This document shows, in pieces, positions 1 to 8,569 of a stretch of 54,343 bases of DNA; position 1 is the stretch's first letter; every line of letters starts with the position of its first letter. The position numbers were made by a program, and so were the translations under genes. The notes beneath the pieces are model-generated. The model had not been told where the DNA came from. It saw only the letters and a program-made list of their open reading frames with translations, and ran no database searches. Origin of the DNA: Actinomycetota bacterium (lineage in GTDB: Bacteria; Actinomycetota; Thermoleophilia; Solirubrobacterales; 70-9); assembly GCA_018268675.1 (NCBI GenBank), contig JAFDWB010000058.1, positions 1-54,343 on the forward strand, written 5' to 3'.

Positions 1-1104
1 CGCTTCTGGCACCACTACAACTTCCCGCCCTTCTCGGTCGGGGAGGCGGGCTTCATGCGCGGCCCGAAGCGGCGTGACATCGGCCACGGCGCGCTCGCCG
101 AGCGGGCCCTGGCGGCGACGATCCCCGACGAAGAGTCCTTCCCCTACGTGATCCGGGTCGTCTCCGAGACGCTCGAGTCCAACGGGTCCTCCTCGATGGG
201 CTCCGTCTGCGCCTCCTCGATGGCGCTCCAGGCGGCGGGCGTCCCGGTCTCCGCACCGGTCGCCGGTGTCGCCATGGGCCTGATCAAGGAGGGCGAGGAC
301 TACATCGTCCTCACCGACATCGCCGGCGTCGAGGACCACCTCGGCGACATGGACTTCAAGGTCGCCGGCACCGCGGACGGGATCACCGCCCTGCAGATGG
401 ACATCAAGATCACCGGCGTCACCTTCGACATCCTGCGCGACGCGCTGGAGCAGGCCAACAAGGGCCGCCAGTTCATCCTCGGCAAGATGGCCGAGGCGAT
501 CGACGGCCCGCGCGAGAAGCTCTCGCCGCATGCCCCGGCGATCGAGTCGATCAAGATCGACCCGGAGAAGATCGGCGCCGTGATCGGCAAAGGCGGCGAA
601 ACGATCCGCGGCATGTGCGAGGAGTTCGAAGCCGAGATCGACGTCGAGGACGACGGCACGGTGCGGGTCTACGCGCCGACCGGCGAACTGGTCGACGGCG
701 TCATCCAGCGGATCACCGCGATGACCAAGGAGGCCGAAGTCGGCGACCGCTACGAGGGGGCGAAAGTCGTCAAGACGACCACCTTCGGCGCCTTCGTCGA
801 GCTGGTCAAGGGCACCGACGGCCTGCTCCACATCTCCAACGTGAAGCCGGGGGAGAGGGTGGACTCGGTCGACGACGTGCTCGCGAGCGGCGACCTGATC
901 GACGTCACCGTGGTCGAGGTCGACAAGGAGCGTGGGCGGATCGGCCTGCGCCTCTCCGCCGACCCCTCGGTGGCCGGCAAATCGCCGGAGGAGCTGGCGG
1001 CGATCGGCTCCGGCGACGGCGGGCGCCGCAACGGCGGCGACCGCGGGCGCGGCCGGGATCGTGACCGCGGCGGCCGTGGGCGCGAACGGGAGCGCCGTTC
1101 TTGA
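1..1104 (+). CDS. pnp: Polyribonucleotide nucleotidyltransferase (PNPase), 3' part
   Basis: Phosphorolytic 3'-5' exoribonuclease of RNA turnover, cytoplasmic. The frame is open from the first base of the window, so the amino-terminal half (first RNase PH domain) lies outside. Seen here are the end of the second RNase PH core (GSSSMGSVCASSMALQ, then the DIAGVEDHLGDMDFKVAGT stretch), a KH domain with the GKGGETIRGM loop, and an S1 domain (TTFGAFVELVKGTDGLLHISN region). An Arg/Gly/Asp-rich basic tail ends the protein. The stop overlaps the TTG start of the M16 peptidase gene by 4 nt (TTGA). A pnp-peptidase-dapB-dapA order is common in actinobacteria. Confidence 0.97.
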   Translation, partial: RFWHHYNFPPFSVGEAGFMRGPKRRDIGHGALAERALAATIPDEESFPYVIRVVSETLESNGSSSMGSVCASSMALQAAGVPVSAPVAGVAMGLIKEGEDYIVLTDIAGVEDHLGDMDFKVAGTADGITALQMDIKITGVTFDILRDALEQANKGRQFILGKMAEAIDGPREKLSPHAPAIESIKIDPEKIGAVIGKGGETIRGMCEEFEAEIDVEDDGTVRVYAPTGELVDGVIQRITAMTKEAEVGDRYEGAKVVKTTTFGAFVELVKGTDGLLHISNVKPGERVDSVDDVLASGDLIDVTVVEVDKERGRIGLRLSADPSVAGKSPEELAAIGSGDGGRRNGGDRGRGRDRDRGGRGRERERRS

Positions 1105-2372
1105 GCGCTCGCGTCACCGCCCTGGGCTCGGGCGTCCGGGTCGTCACCGAGGAGGTCCCCTCGGTGCGCTCGGTCGCCCTGGGCCTTTGGGTGCGCACCG
1201 GATCCCGCAACGAGACCCCGGCACAGGCCGGGGTCTCGCACTTCCTCGAGCACCTGCTGTTCAAGGGCACCGCCCGGTATTCGGCGATCGAGATCTCCGA
1301 GCTCTTCGACGGACTCGGCGCCTCGGTCAACGCCGCCACCGGCAAGGAGACCACCCACCTCCACGCCCGCTTCCTCGACGAGCACACCGACGAGGTCTTC
1401 GACCTGCTCGCCGAGATGATGCTGGCGCCGACCTACCCCGACATCGACTCCGAGCGCCAGGTCGTGATCGAGGAGATCGCGATGTACGACGATGAGCCGC
1501 AGGACCGCGTCCACGACGTGCTCGCCGAAGCGGTCTTCGGGCAGCACCCGCTCGGACGCCGCGTGCTCGGCGAGGCCGAGGTGATCGCGACGATCCCGAT
1601 CCCCGACATCGAGAGCTACCACCACGCTCGCTACACGGGCTCGGAGATCGTCGTCGGCGCCGCCGGCCACCTCGAGCACGAGGCGATCGTGGCGCTGGCC
1701 GAGAAGCTCGTCCAGCCGCCGGTGGGAGGCGCGGGCGTCGCCCCGGCGACCGCGCTGACCGAGCCGCCGCGGCTCTGCTTCCTGAGCAAGGAGACCGAGC
1801 AGTACCACATCTGCTTCGGCGCGCCTGGGATCGACCGCCACGACGAGCGGCGCTTCCAGCTCGCCGTGCTCGACGCGATCTTCGGCGGCTCGACCTCCTC
1901 GCGGCTCTTCCGCGAGGTGCGCGAGAAGCGCGGGCTCGCCTACTCGGTCGGCTCCTACAACGAGCAGTTCACCGACCAGGGCCTGGTCGCCACCTACGTC
2001 GGCACCCGCGAGGACAACGTCGAGGAGGCCTGCGCGATCATCGGCGCCGAGCTGGCGCGGCTGCGCTCCGAGCCGGTCTCGGCGGAGGAGCTCCACCGCG
2101 CCAAGGAGAGCGTCAAGGGCAGGCTCGTCCTCTCCTCCGAGTCGACCGCGGCGCGGATGACGCGGATCTCCCGCGCGGTGCTCTTCGACCAACCGATCGA
2201 AGACCTCGACGAGATGCTGGCCAAGGTCGACGCGGTCGAGGTCGACGAGCTCACCGAGCTGGCCGCCGAGCTCTACGCCGCCGACCGGCTCTCCGCCGCC
2301 TGCGTCGGCACCGACGAGGACCGCTTCCGGGCCGCCCTGGCGCCGGTCTCGGAGGCCCTGGTCGCGGCATGA
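1101..2372 (+). CDS. M16 family zinc metallopeptidase
   Basis: Insulinase/mitochondrial-processing-peptidase-like protein of 423 residues, the normal length of a single two-domain M16B subunit. The inverted zinc motif is HFLEH near residue 50 (His-x-x-Glu-His), followed about 75 residues later by EEIAMYDD, which supplies the third zinc ligand of the family. The carboxy-terminal M16 half contains the YSVGSYNEQF segment. The start is TTG, overlapping the pnp stop by 4 nt, and the end overlaps dapB by 4 nt (ATGA), so translation of pnp, this gene and dapB is probably coupled. No signal peptide is visible; the natural substrate is not known. Confidence 0.93.
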   Translation: MSARVTALGSGVRVVTEEVPSVRSVALGLWVRTGSRNETPAQAGVSHFLEHLLFKGTARYSAIEISELFDGLGASVNAATGKETTHLHARFLDEHTDEVFDLLAEMMLAPTYPDIDSERQVVIEEIAMYDDEPQDRVHDVLAEAVFGQHPLGRRVLGEAEVIATIPIPDIESYHHARYTGSEIVVGAAGHLEHEAIVALAEKLVQPPVGGAGVAPATALTEPPRLCFLSKETEQYHICFGAPGIDRHDERRFQLAVLDAIFGGSTSSRLFREVREKRGLAYSVGSYNEQFTDQGLVATYVGTREDNVEEACAIIGAELARLRSEPVSAEELHRAKESVKGRLVLSSESTAARMTRISRAVLFDQPIEDLDEMLAKVDAVEVDELTELAAELYAADRLSAACVGTDEDRFRAALAPVSEALVAA

Positions 2373-3034
2373 CCAGGGTCGCCGTCTCCGGCGCCGCCGG
2401 GCGGATGGGCGCGACCGTCGTCAACGCGGTCGAATCGGCCGACGACCTGACGCTTGCCGGCAAGGCCGACCCGGCGCTGAAGACCCCGCTCGCCGCGGTG
2501 CTGGGCGAGGCCGACGTCGTCGTCGACTTCAGCGTCCCGGCGACCGCGCTGGGCAACGTCGAAGAGTGCCTCGCGGCCGGCGTCCACGTCGTCGTCGGCA
2601 CCACCGGATTCGACCTCGACGCGGCGCGCGCCGCGGCCGAGGCCTCGACCGCGAACTGCATCGTCGCGCCCAACTTCGCGATCGGCGCGGTGTTGATGAT
2701 GGTCGTCTCGCAGACGATCGCCAGGCACATGCCCGACGCCGAGATCATCGAGCTCCACCACGACAAGAAGCTCGACGCGCCCTCGGGGACGGCGGCGCGC
2801 ACGGCGGAGCTGATCGAGGCGGCCGGGGGCAAGGTCCACCAGCCGATCCACTCGGTCCGCCTGCCCGGCCTGGTCGCCCACCAGGAAGTGATCTTCGGCG
2901 GCCTCGGACAGACGCTCTCGATCCGCCACGACTCGGTCGACCGCTGGTCCTTCATGCCCGGCGTGCTGCTCGCGGCGCGCAAGGTCGCCGACCTGCCGGA
3001 CCACTTCACGGTCGGGCTGGAGCAGCTCCTCTGA
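2369..3034 (+). CDS. dapB: 4-hydroxy-tetrahydrodipicolinate reductase
   Basis: NAD(P)H-dependent reductase of the diaminopimelate/lysine pathway, acting on the product of DapA. The Rossmann start is VAVSGAAGRMG. The catalytic and substrate-binding signature is ELHHDKKLDAPSGTA near residues 130-145, and a VGTTGF cofactor loop is present. At 221 residues it is a compact member of the family (about 240-270 is usual). ATG overlaps the upstream stop by 4 nt. dapA follows after 49 nt with its own promoter-like hexamer. Confidence 0.96.
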   Translation: MTRVAVSGAAGRMGATVVNAVESADDLTLAGKADPALKTPLAAVLGEADVVVDFSVPATALGNVEECLAAGVHVVVGTTGFDLDAARAAAEASTANCIVAPNFAIGAVLMMVVSQTIARHMPDAEIIELHHDKKLDAPSGTAARTAELIEAAGGKVHQPIHSVRLPGLVAHQEVIFGGLGQTLSIRHDSVDRWSFMPGVLLAARKVADLPDHFTVGLEQLL

Positions 3035-3070
3035 TGGCACCAGTCGGGGCCGCCGTCCGCGCCGGGGAGG

Positions 3071-3083
3071 TACCCTGGGTGCG
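3071..3083 (+). promoter_or_regulatory. -10 hexamer of dapA, leaderless configuration
   Basis: TACCCT at 3071-3076 is followed by 7 nt and then the dapA ATG, with no Shine-Dalgarno sequence between. A transcript from this hexamer would begin at or next to the start codon. The same arrangement recurs at many genes in the window. Confidence 0.55.
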
Positions 3084-3959
3084 ATGAAGGAGCTGCGAGG
3101 AGTCCTGACCGCGATGGCGACCCCGTTCGACGAGGCGGGGGCGGTCGACCATGGCGCCGCGCGGCGCCTCGCCGCGCACCTGCTCGAGCACGGCTCGCAC
3201 GGGCTCGTGCTCGCCGGCAGCACGGGGGAGTGCCCGACGCTGACCGACGGCGAGACCGTCGAGCTGCTGCGCGAGGTGCGCAAGGAGGTGGGCGACGACG
3301 CCCTGCTGGTCGTCGGCACCGGCACCAACGACACCCGCCACTCCTGCGAACTGACGAAGATGAGCGCCGACGCCGGCGCCGACGCCTCGCTGGTCGTCGT
3401 CCCGTACTACAACAAGCCCAACCGGGCCGGCATCCGCGCCCACTTCGAGACGGTCGCCGCAGCCGTCCCGGACCTGCCGATGATCATGTACAACATCCCC
3501 TCGCGGGTGATCGTCAACGCCGATCCGGAGCTCCTCGGCGAGCTCGGCGCGGTCGACAACATCGTCGCGGTCAAGCAGGCCAACGACGACGAGCTGGGGC
3601 CGATCGACGGCCTCGGGGTGCTGGCGGGCAACGACAACACCTTCCTGCGGGTGCTGGAGTTCGGCGGCCGCGGCGTGATCTCGGTCGCCTCCCACGTGGT
3701 CGGCGACCGGATGCGCGCGATGTGGGACGCCGCGCAGGAGAACGACTTGAACCGGGCGCGGGAGATCGACGCCGAACTGACGCCGATCTACGAGGGTCTG
3801 TCGGTGACGACCAACCCGATCCCGCTGAAGGCCGCGCTGGAGATGCTCGGCCTCGCCCCCGACCGGCTGCGCCTGCCGCTGGTCTCCGCCGACCCCGGAC
3901 AACGGGCGGCGGTGCGGGCGGCGCTGGAGGGCATCGGGCTCTCCGTCGTCGCCGGCTGA
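3084..3959 (+). CDS. dapA: 4-hydroxy-tetrahydrodipicolinate synthase
   Basis: Class I aldolase condensing pyruvate with aspartate semialdehyde, the first committed step to diaminopimelate. The 291-residue TIM barrel has the family length. Visible elements are the substrate loop GSTGECPTL (GTTGES in the commonest form), the catalytic-triad tyrosines in VVPYYNKP and MYNIPSR, and the Schiff-base lysine in VAVKQAN. It sits directly after dapB, so the two consecutive reactions are encoded together. An RNase J gene follows after 30 nt. Confidence 0.96.
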   Translation: MKELRGVLTAMATPFDEAGAVDHGAARRLAAHLLEHGSHGLVLAGSTGECPTLTDGETVELLREVRKEVGDDALLVVGTGTNDTRHSCELTKMSADAGADASLVVVPYYNKPNRAGIRAHFETVAAAVPDLPMIMYNIPSRVIVNADPELLGELGAVDNIVAVKQANDDELGPIDGLGVLAGNDNTFLRVLEFGGRGVISVASHVVGDRMRAMWDAAQENDLNRAREIDAELTPIYEGLSVTTNPIPLKAALEMLGLAPDRLRLPLVSADPGQRAAVRAALEGIGLSVVAG

Positions 3960-3989
3960 CCGACTTCCAAGACAGAAAGAGATTGATTA

Positions 3990-5657
3990 GTGCCCAGTAA
4001 GACACTGCGAGTGCTGCCGCTCGGCGGCCTCGGCGAGATCGGCAAGAACATGACGGTGGTCGAATTCGACGGCCGCATCGTGATCGTCGACACCGGACTT
4101 ATGTTCCCGACCGCGGAGATGCACGGCATCGACCTGGTCCTGCCCGACTTCTCCTACCTGCGTGGGCGGGCCGACGACATCGAGGCGATCGTGCTCACGC
4201 ACGGCCACGAGGACCACGTCGGCGCGCTGCCCTACGTGCTGCGCGAGATCGGCATCCCGCCGGTCATCTACGGCGGCATGCTGACGATCGGCATGGTCCG
4301 CTCCAAGCTCGACGAGCACAAGCTCGGCGACAGGGTGCCGCTGGAGGAGCTGCCGGCGGGGGAGAAGGTGCGACGCGGGCCGTTCGAGCTCGAGCTCGTC
4401 CACCTCTCGCACTCGATCCCCGACATGCGCGCGGTCCTGATCACCACCGAGGTTGGCTCGATGTTGATGACCGGCGACTACAAGTTCGACCAGACTCCGG
4501 TCGACGGGCGCCCGGCCGACATCTCGCGCCTGGCCGAGATCGGCCGCGAAGGCCTCCTGCTGCTGGCGGGGGACTCGACCAACGCCGACCGGCCCGGCGT
4601 CGCCCCTTCGGAGTCGAGCGTCGGCCCGGCGCTGCTGCAGCAGTTCTCGCAGTGCGAGGGCCGGATCATCGTCACCTCGTTCGCCTCCAACATCCACCGC
4701 GTCCAGCAGGTGATCGACGCTGCCGTGGCGCTCGACCGCCGCGTCGCGTTGGTCGGCCGCTCGATGCGCAAGAACTTCAACATCGCCTCCAACCTGGGCA
4801 TGGCGCGGGCGCCGCAGGGCGTCTTCATCCAGCCGCGGGAGATCGAGAACTTCCCCGACGAGAAGGTCGTGGTCGTCTCCACCGGCAGCCAGGGCGAGCC
4901 GCTCTCGGCGCTGCGGCGGATGGCCAACAACGACCACCGCGACGTGCAGCTGCACGCCGGCGACACGGTGATCTTCTCGGCCACGCCGGTGCCCGGCAAC
5001 GAGCGCGCCGTGAACGAGACGATCGACCGCATCTACGAGATCGGGGCGAAAGTGATCACCGCGAAAGACGCGCCGATCCACGCCTCCGGGCACGGCTCGC
5101 GGGAGGAGCTGAAGCTGATGCTCAACCTGACGAAACCGCGCTACGTGCTGCCCGTCCACGGCGACTTCCAGCGGATCCGCCTGCACGCCGAGCTGGCCGA
5201 ATCGGTCGGCATCGAGCCGGGGAACATCTTCAAGGGCCGCAACGGCCTGCCGCTCGAGATCGACGCCGAGGGCGCCCGCTTCGGCGAGGACCTCCACGTC
5301 GGCACCATGTACGTCGACGGCGTCAACATCGGCGATCCCGACGACGCCGCCCTGCGCGACCGCCGCGAGATCTCCGCCGACGGCATCTTCATCGTCGTCG
5401 TCACGGTCTCCGGCGACGACGGCTCGATCGTCGCCGACCCCGAGGTGATCCTCCGCGGCGTCGCCTTCCTCGACGGCGCCGAAAACCTGGTCGAAGACCT
5501 CAAGGACCTGGTCGAAGACTCACTCGAAGACGCCGCCGAGGCCGGCACCCGCGAGTCCGACCTGATCCAGGAGGACCTCCACGACGCGATCGGCAAGTTC
5601 GTCTGGCAGCGCCTGCGGCGGCGGCCGATGATCCTGCCGGTGGTGATTCAGGTTTAG
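3990..5657 (+). CDS. rnj: Ribonuclease J
   Basis: Metallo-beta-lactamase/beta-CASP ribonuclease (5'-3' exo- and endonuclease) of mRNA and rRNA processing; 555 residues is the family length. The amino-terminal LGGLGEIGKNM and the metal motif LTHGHEDHVGALP identify the family. The beta-CASP part contains GDSTNADRPG and STGSQGEPLSAL, and the carboxy-terminal HASGHGSREELK and PVHGDFQR motifs complete the active site. The start is GTG with a weak AAAGAG upstream. The dapA-rnj order is typical of actinobacteria. Downstream lies a large hairpin-rich repeat and a convergent kinase gene. Confidence 0.96.
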   Translation: MPSKTLRVLPLGGLGEIGKNMTVVEFDGRIVIVDTGLMFPTAEMHGIDLVLPDFSYLRGRADDIEAIVLTHGHEDHVGALPYVLREIGIPPVIYGGMLTIGMVRSKLDEHKLGDRVPLEELPAGEKVRRGPFELELVHLSHSIPDMRAVLITTEVGSMLMTGDYKFDQTPVDGRPADISRLAEIGREGLLLLAGDSTNADRPGVAPSESSVGPALLQQFSQCEGRIIVTSFASNIHRVQQVIDAAVALDRRVALVGRSMRKNFNIASNLGMARAPQGVFIQPREIENFPDEKVVVVSTGSQGEPLSALRRMANNDHRDVQLHAGDTVIFSATPVPGNERAVNETIDRIYEIGAKVITAKDAPIHASGHGSREELKLMLNLTKPRYVLPVHGDFQRIRLHAELAESVGIEPGNIFKGRNGLPLEIDAEGARFGEDLHVGTMYVDGVNIGDPDDAALRDRREISADGIFIVVVTVSGDDGSIVADPEVILRGVAFLDGAENLVEDLKDLVEDSLEDAAEAGTRESDLIQEDLHDAIGKFVWQRLRRRPMILPVVIQV

Positions 5658-5695
5658 AGGAGCAAGGGACGGGCGAGGGTTCCGGCCCCGGCGCC

Positions 5696-6156
5696 CGTCC
5701 GAGTCACGTCCCGGGCGCCTCATGGGGGTCACAGCCTGCCAGGACCCCCATGAGGCGCCCGGGACGTGAGGGGTGCGTGGGAAAGAGGGCACGGGTTCGT
5801 GACGAAGACGTCGGGGACGTCACGCTTCCGTGCCATTTCAAGGCCGAGATCGGGGCCAGCGTGTCCCGGGCGTCCGAGGAAGACGGGAGGAAGGGTGACG
5901 GACCTCCCGTTCCCCGGCCGACCCCCGTCAGCTGTTCTTTTTGCCGGACTGGTCGGCATAAGGAACAGCTGGACGGAGGGCATCCGCCAGGCGACGGCGA
6001 ATTCCCACTTCGGTGACGGAGCCGCGACGTTCCCGTGACTCCCCCGCGACCCTTCCGCCTCTCCCCGAACACCCGGCCGTCTCGGCCACGGCCACAGCCT
6101 GCCCGGGTCGTGGCCGAGACGGCCGCGTCCCTTGTGCCTCGGGCGCCAGCTTCCCA
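5696..6156 (+). repeat. Multi-hairpin interspersed element, copy A
   Basis: Non-coding block of palindromes between convergent rnj and the sensor kinase. In order: hairpin H1 (5704-5769), a short CGTGAC/GTCACG stem near 5798-5824, a GGGAGG/CCTCCC stem near 5884-5908, hairpin H2 (5930-5970), and hairpin H3 (6075-6124, perfect 16-bp arms). About 460 bp are clearly homologous, segment by segment, to 53477-53987 and to the reverse complement of 25631-26091. Relative to those copies it lacks hairpin H4; the sequence passes directly from GATCGGGGC to the CAGCG segment near 5850-5860. No open frame is conserved across all three copies. Confidence 0.9.
5704..5769. repeat. Perfect 27-bp palindrome H1 (copy A) with 12-nt loop
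   Basis: The left arm 5704-5730 and right arm 5743-5769 are exact reverse complements. The loop 5731-5742 is ACAGCCTGCCAG. The same palindrome is in copy C (53489-53548) with the loop reverse-complemented, and it is absent from copy B. There is no U-tract on either side, so it is not a standard intrinsic terminator. Confidence 0.92.
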
Positions 6157-6180
6157 ACCACCAGACCCAGGAAAACGGCA

Positions 6181-6227
6181 AAGAAAAAGCCCGCCGGGAC
6201 AGTGTCTGGGGAGAATCCCGGCGGGCT
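6181..6227 (-). terminator. Rho-independent terminator of the sensor kinase operon
   Basis: On the minus strand a 12-bp perfect stem (AGCCCGCCGGGA at 6188-6199 paired with 6216-6227) with a 16-nt loop is followed by TTTTTCTT. It lies about 45 nt after the stop codon of the histidine kinase gene, as expected for the end of that operon. It also separates the kinase from repeat copy A. Confidence 0.85.
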
Positions 6228-6273
6228 AGTGTCTCGTCCACGGGCAAATCTAGGGACGGGAACTTAAGGGGGC

Positions 6274-7761
6274 CTAAAAGATCGTGGATGAAGGTTTTCT
6301 GGCGGCCTGAGCGTCGGCGATCGGGATGCGGGCGCGGAAGAGGGCGCCGCCGGAGGCCGATTCGGTCGCTTCGACGCTGCCGTCGTGGGAGGCGGCGACG
6401 GCGCTGACGATCGCCAGGCCGAGGCCGGTGCCGGTGCCGCGGGCGGTGTCGGCGGGCCCTTCGCCGCGGACGAAGCGGTCGAAGATCTGGGTTCGCATCC
6501 CCTGCGGGATGCCGGGGCCGTCGTCGGCGACTTCGACCACCGCATAATCGCCCTGCTGGGAGAGGCTCAGCTCGATCGTCGCCCCTTCGGGAGTGTGGCG
6601 GGCGGCGTTGTCGAGCAGGTTCAGGACCATGCGGTGGAGCTCGTCGGCGCTCCCTTCGACCCGCAGCGGCCGGTCGTTGTCGATGAGGAACTGGCGGGCG
6701 CCCATCAGCGGCGCCGCCTCGGCGGCCGCGTCACCGGCGATTTCGGCGAGGTCGCAGCGGTGGTGGGCGGCAAGCCGCCCGGCGTCGGCGCGCGCCAGCA
6801 GCAAGAGGTCTGAGACCAGGCGGCTCATCCGGCGCGAGGAGCGCAGCGCCGAGTCGACCACCTCGCGGTCTTCGGCCTGGTCGGGGCCGCCGAGCGAGGC
6901 CTGCAACAGCTCCAGGTTGGCGAGCACGCTGGTCAGCGGCGTGCGCAGCTCGTGCGAGGCGTCGGCGACGAACTCGCGCTGCTGCTGCATCGCATGCTCG
7001 CGCTCGGCCCGCGCCGCGTCGAGCGAGCGGAGCATCTGCTCGAGCGTCTCGGCCAGTTCGCCGACCTCGTCTTCGACCGGCGGGCGCGGCATGTGCTGGG
7101 ACGGGTCGCGGGTCTCGGTGATCTTGCGGGCGCTCGAGGTGAGCGCCGCGATCGGGCGCATCGCGCGGGCCGCGATCGCCACCCCGGCGAGGCACGCGAG
7201 GCCGGTCCCGCCGATGACCCCGGCGATGATCAGCAACCAGATGCGCTCGATCGTTTCTTCGACGTGGGCGGTGCTGCGGCCGTACTGGACGTAGCCCATC
7301 ACCACCCTGTTTTCCAGCAGGGGAGCGGTCTCCACCCGCAGCCCGTTTTCTTCCGTGGTGCCGGGCTGCGGCGTGCCCAGCTTGCCCGTGTTGGGGATGT
7401 TGGTGCCGGGATAGGTGGTACCGGCCAGCTCGCGGTGGCTGCGGTCGAATACACGGATCACGGCATCGTCGGGGAGCACGTACGGCGCCAGCTGGTGGGG
7501 CTCGACCTGCGGTTCGCCGACCAGCGGATAGGAGACCTGGAGTTCCCGCTGCAGCGCTTCGACCGCGTTATGAACCTCGCCGTTGAAGTCGTCGCGGATC
7601 CGCGAGGTCGCGATCTGGCCGATCACGCCGCCGAAGATCATCAGGATCACCAGGGTCAGGCCGGCGGAGACGGCGGCGATCCGCCAGCGGACCGGCCACG
7701 CCCGGGGATGCACGACGCGCCGCAGCCAGGCCGCGGTATTGCTCCGCGCCGCCGCGACCAT
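6274..7761 (-). CDS. Sensor histidine kinase (MprB-like)
   Basis: Membrane two-component sensor of 495 residues. A first membrane segment at about residues 27-50 is followed by an extracytoplasmic domain of about 120 residues, a second membrane segment near 172-194 and a HAMP domain. The HisKA phospho-acceptor box DASHELRTPLTSV and a HATPase domain complete it (N box NLLDNAARHTPEG, G1 DDGPGIP, G2 GTGTGLGLAIV). The ATG shares one base with the response-regulator stop (TGATG), so the pair is translationally coupled. The signal is not predictable. Eight of 13 glutamates in the external domain are GAA, unlike the GAG-rich cytoplasmic part. Confidence 0.95.
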   Translation of the reverse strand: MVAAARSNTAAWLRRVVHPRAWPVRWRIAAVSAGLTLVILMIFGGVIGQIATSRIRDDFNGEVHNAVEALQRELQVSYPLVGEPQVEPHQLAPYVLPDDAVIRVFDRSHRELAGTTYPGTNIPNTGKLGTPQPGTTEENGLRVETAPLLENRVVMGYVQYGRSTAHVEETIERIWLLIIAGVIGGTGLACLAGVAIAARAMRPIAALTSSARKITETRDPSQHMPRPPVEDEVGELAETLEQMLRSLDAARAEREHAMQQQREFVADASHELRTPLTSVLANLELLQASLGGPDQAEDREVVDSALRSSRRMSRLVSDLLLLARADAGRLAAHHRCDLAEIAGDAAAEAAPLMGARQFLIDNDRPLRVEGSADELHRMVLNLLDNAARHTPEGATIELSLSQQGDYAVVEVADDGPGIPQGMRTQIFDRFVRGEGPADTARGTGTGLGLAIVSAVAASHDGSVEATESASGGALFRARIPIADAQAARKPSSTIF

Positions 7762-8459
7762 CAGTCTTTGAGGACGTACCCCGCGCCGCGTTTGGTGTGC
7801 AGGAGGCGCGGCTCGCCACCCGCCTCGAGCTTGCGCCGCAGATTGGAGATGAAGACGTCGATCGTGTTCGTCGCCGCCATCGGGTCATAGCCCCAGACTT
7901 CGTCGAGCAGGCGCTCCCGGGAGACGACCAGGCGCTCGTTGCGCATCAGGAACTCGAGCAGCTCGAACTCGCGGTTGGTGAGCTCGATTTCACGGTCGCC
8001 GCGGTGGACCTCGCGGGTGTCGGGGTTCAGCTGCAGGTCACCGACCTCGAGCGAGGCGGCGCCCCGGGGCGGGCGGCGGCGCAGCAGGGCGCGGATACGG
8101 GCCAGGAGCTCTTTGCGCTCGAACGGCTTCACCAGATAATCGTCGGCGCCGCTGTCGAGGCCGGTCACGCGGTCCTCGGTCTCGGCGCGCGCGGTCAGCA
8201 TCAGGATCGGCACGTCGCCGTCGGTGCGCAGGCGCCGGCAGACCTCGATCCCGTCGAGGCCGGGCAGGCCGAGGTCGAGCACGACCAGGTCGGGGACGAA
8301 CCCGACCGCCATGTCGAGCGCCTCGACGCCGTCGGCCGACGTGCGCACCTCGTAGCCCTCGTTGCGAAGGGAGCGGCGCAGGACGTCGGCGATGTCGGCG
8401 TCGTCCTCGACGACGAGGACGCGGCCACCCTGCTGGATCTCTGGATCGGCACTGAGCAT
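7761..8459 (-). CDS. OmpR/PhoB-family response regulator
   Basis: Cytoplasmic DNA-binding partner of the kinase encoded next. The receiver domain has the acidic pocket (VVEDDAD), the phospho-acceptor Asp in VVLDLGLPGLDG and the switch lysine in LVKPF. The carboxy-terminal winged helix has the family pattern TNREFELLEFLMRN, RLLDEVWG and HTKRGAGYVLKD. Length 232 is standard. The ATG is preceded on the minus strand by TAAGAT 6 nt upstream, suggesting a leaderless operon mRNA, and a 13-bp palindrome lies just upstream of that hexamer. Confidence 0.96.
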   Translation of the reverse strand: MLSADPEIQQGGRVLVVEDDADIADVLRRSLRNEGYEVRTSADGVEALDMAVGFVPDLVVLDLGLPGLDGIEVCRRLRTDGDVPILMLTARAETEDRVTGLDSGADDYLVKPFERKELLARIRALLRRRPPRGAASLEVGDLQLNPDTREVHRGDREIELTNREFELLEFLMRNERLVVSRERLLDEVWGYDPMAATNTIDVFISNLRRKLEAGGEPRLLHTKRGAGYVLKD

Positions 8460-8569
8460 TGCCCGATCTTAAAGGGCGAATCGCCCGCAATGCGGTTGTT
8501 TTATGGCGAATTTAGTGCTCCCGCGCCCGTCGGCACAGGGGATAGGTCGCCGGCGTCGAAGTCGGTCGC
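8460..8569. promoter_or_regulatory. Divergent control region between response regulator and ftsK
   Basis: This 110-bp region holds the minus-strand -10 hexamer TAAGAT (8466-8471, 6 nt before the regulator ATG). Immediately upstream is the palindrome GGGCGAATCGCCC (8474-8486), placed over the -10/-35 spacer. A related half-site GGCGAATTT lies at 8505-8513. A possible autoregulatory operator is inferred from position only. No convincing promoter for ftsK was identified. Confidence 0.4.

Noticed and set aside
5704-5769. H1 as a Rho-independent terminator of rnj
   Set aside because: The arms are 27 bp and perfectly symmetric but there is no T-run on either side. The same hairpin also occurs in copy C between two leftward genes, where a rightward terminator is not needed.
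5729-6247. Open frames inside repeat copy A (both strands), partly matching translations in copy C
   Set aside because: The shared peptides follow from shared DNA. The frames break in copy B, there is no ribosome-binding site or leaderless hexamer, and the palindromes dictate the sequence. They are not treated as genes.
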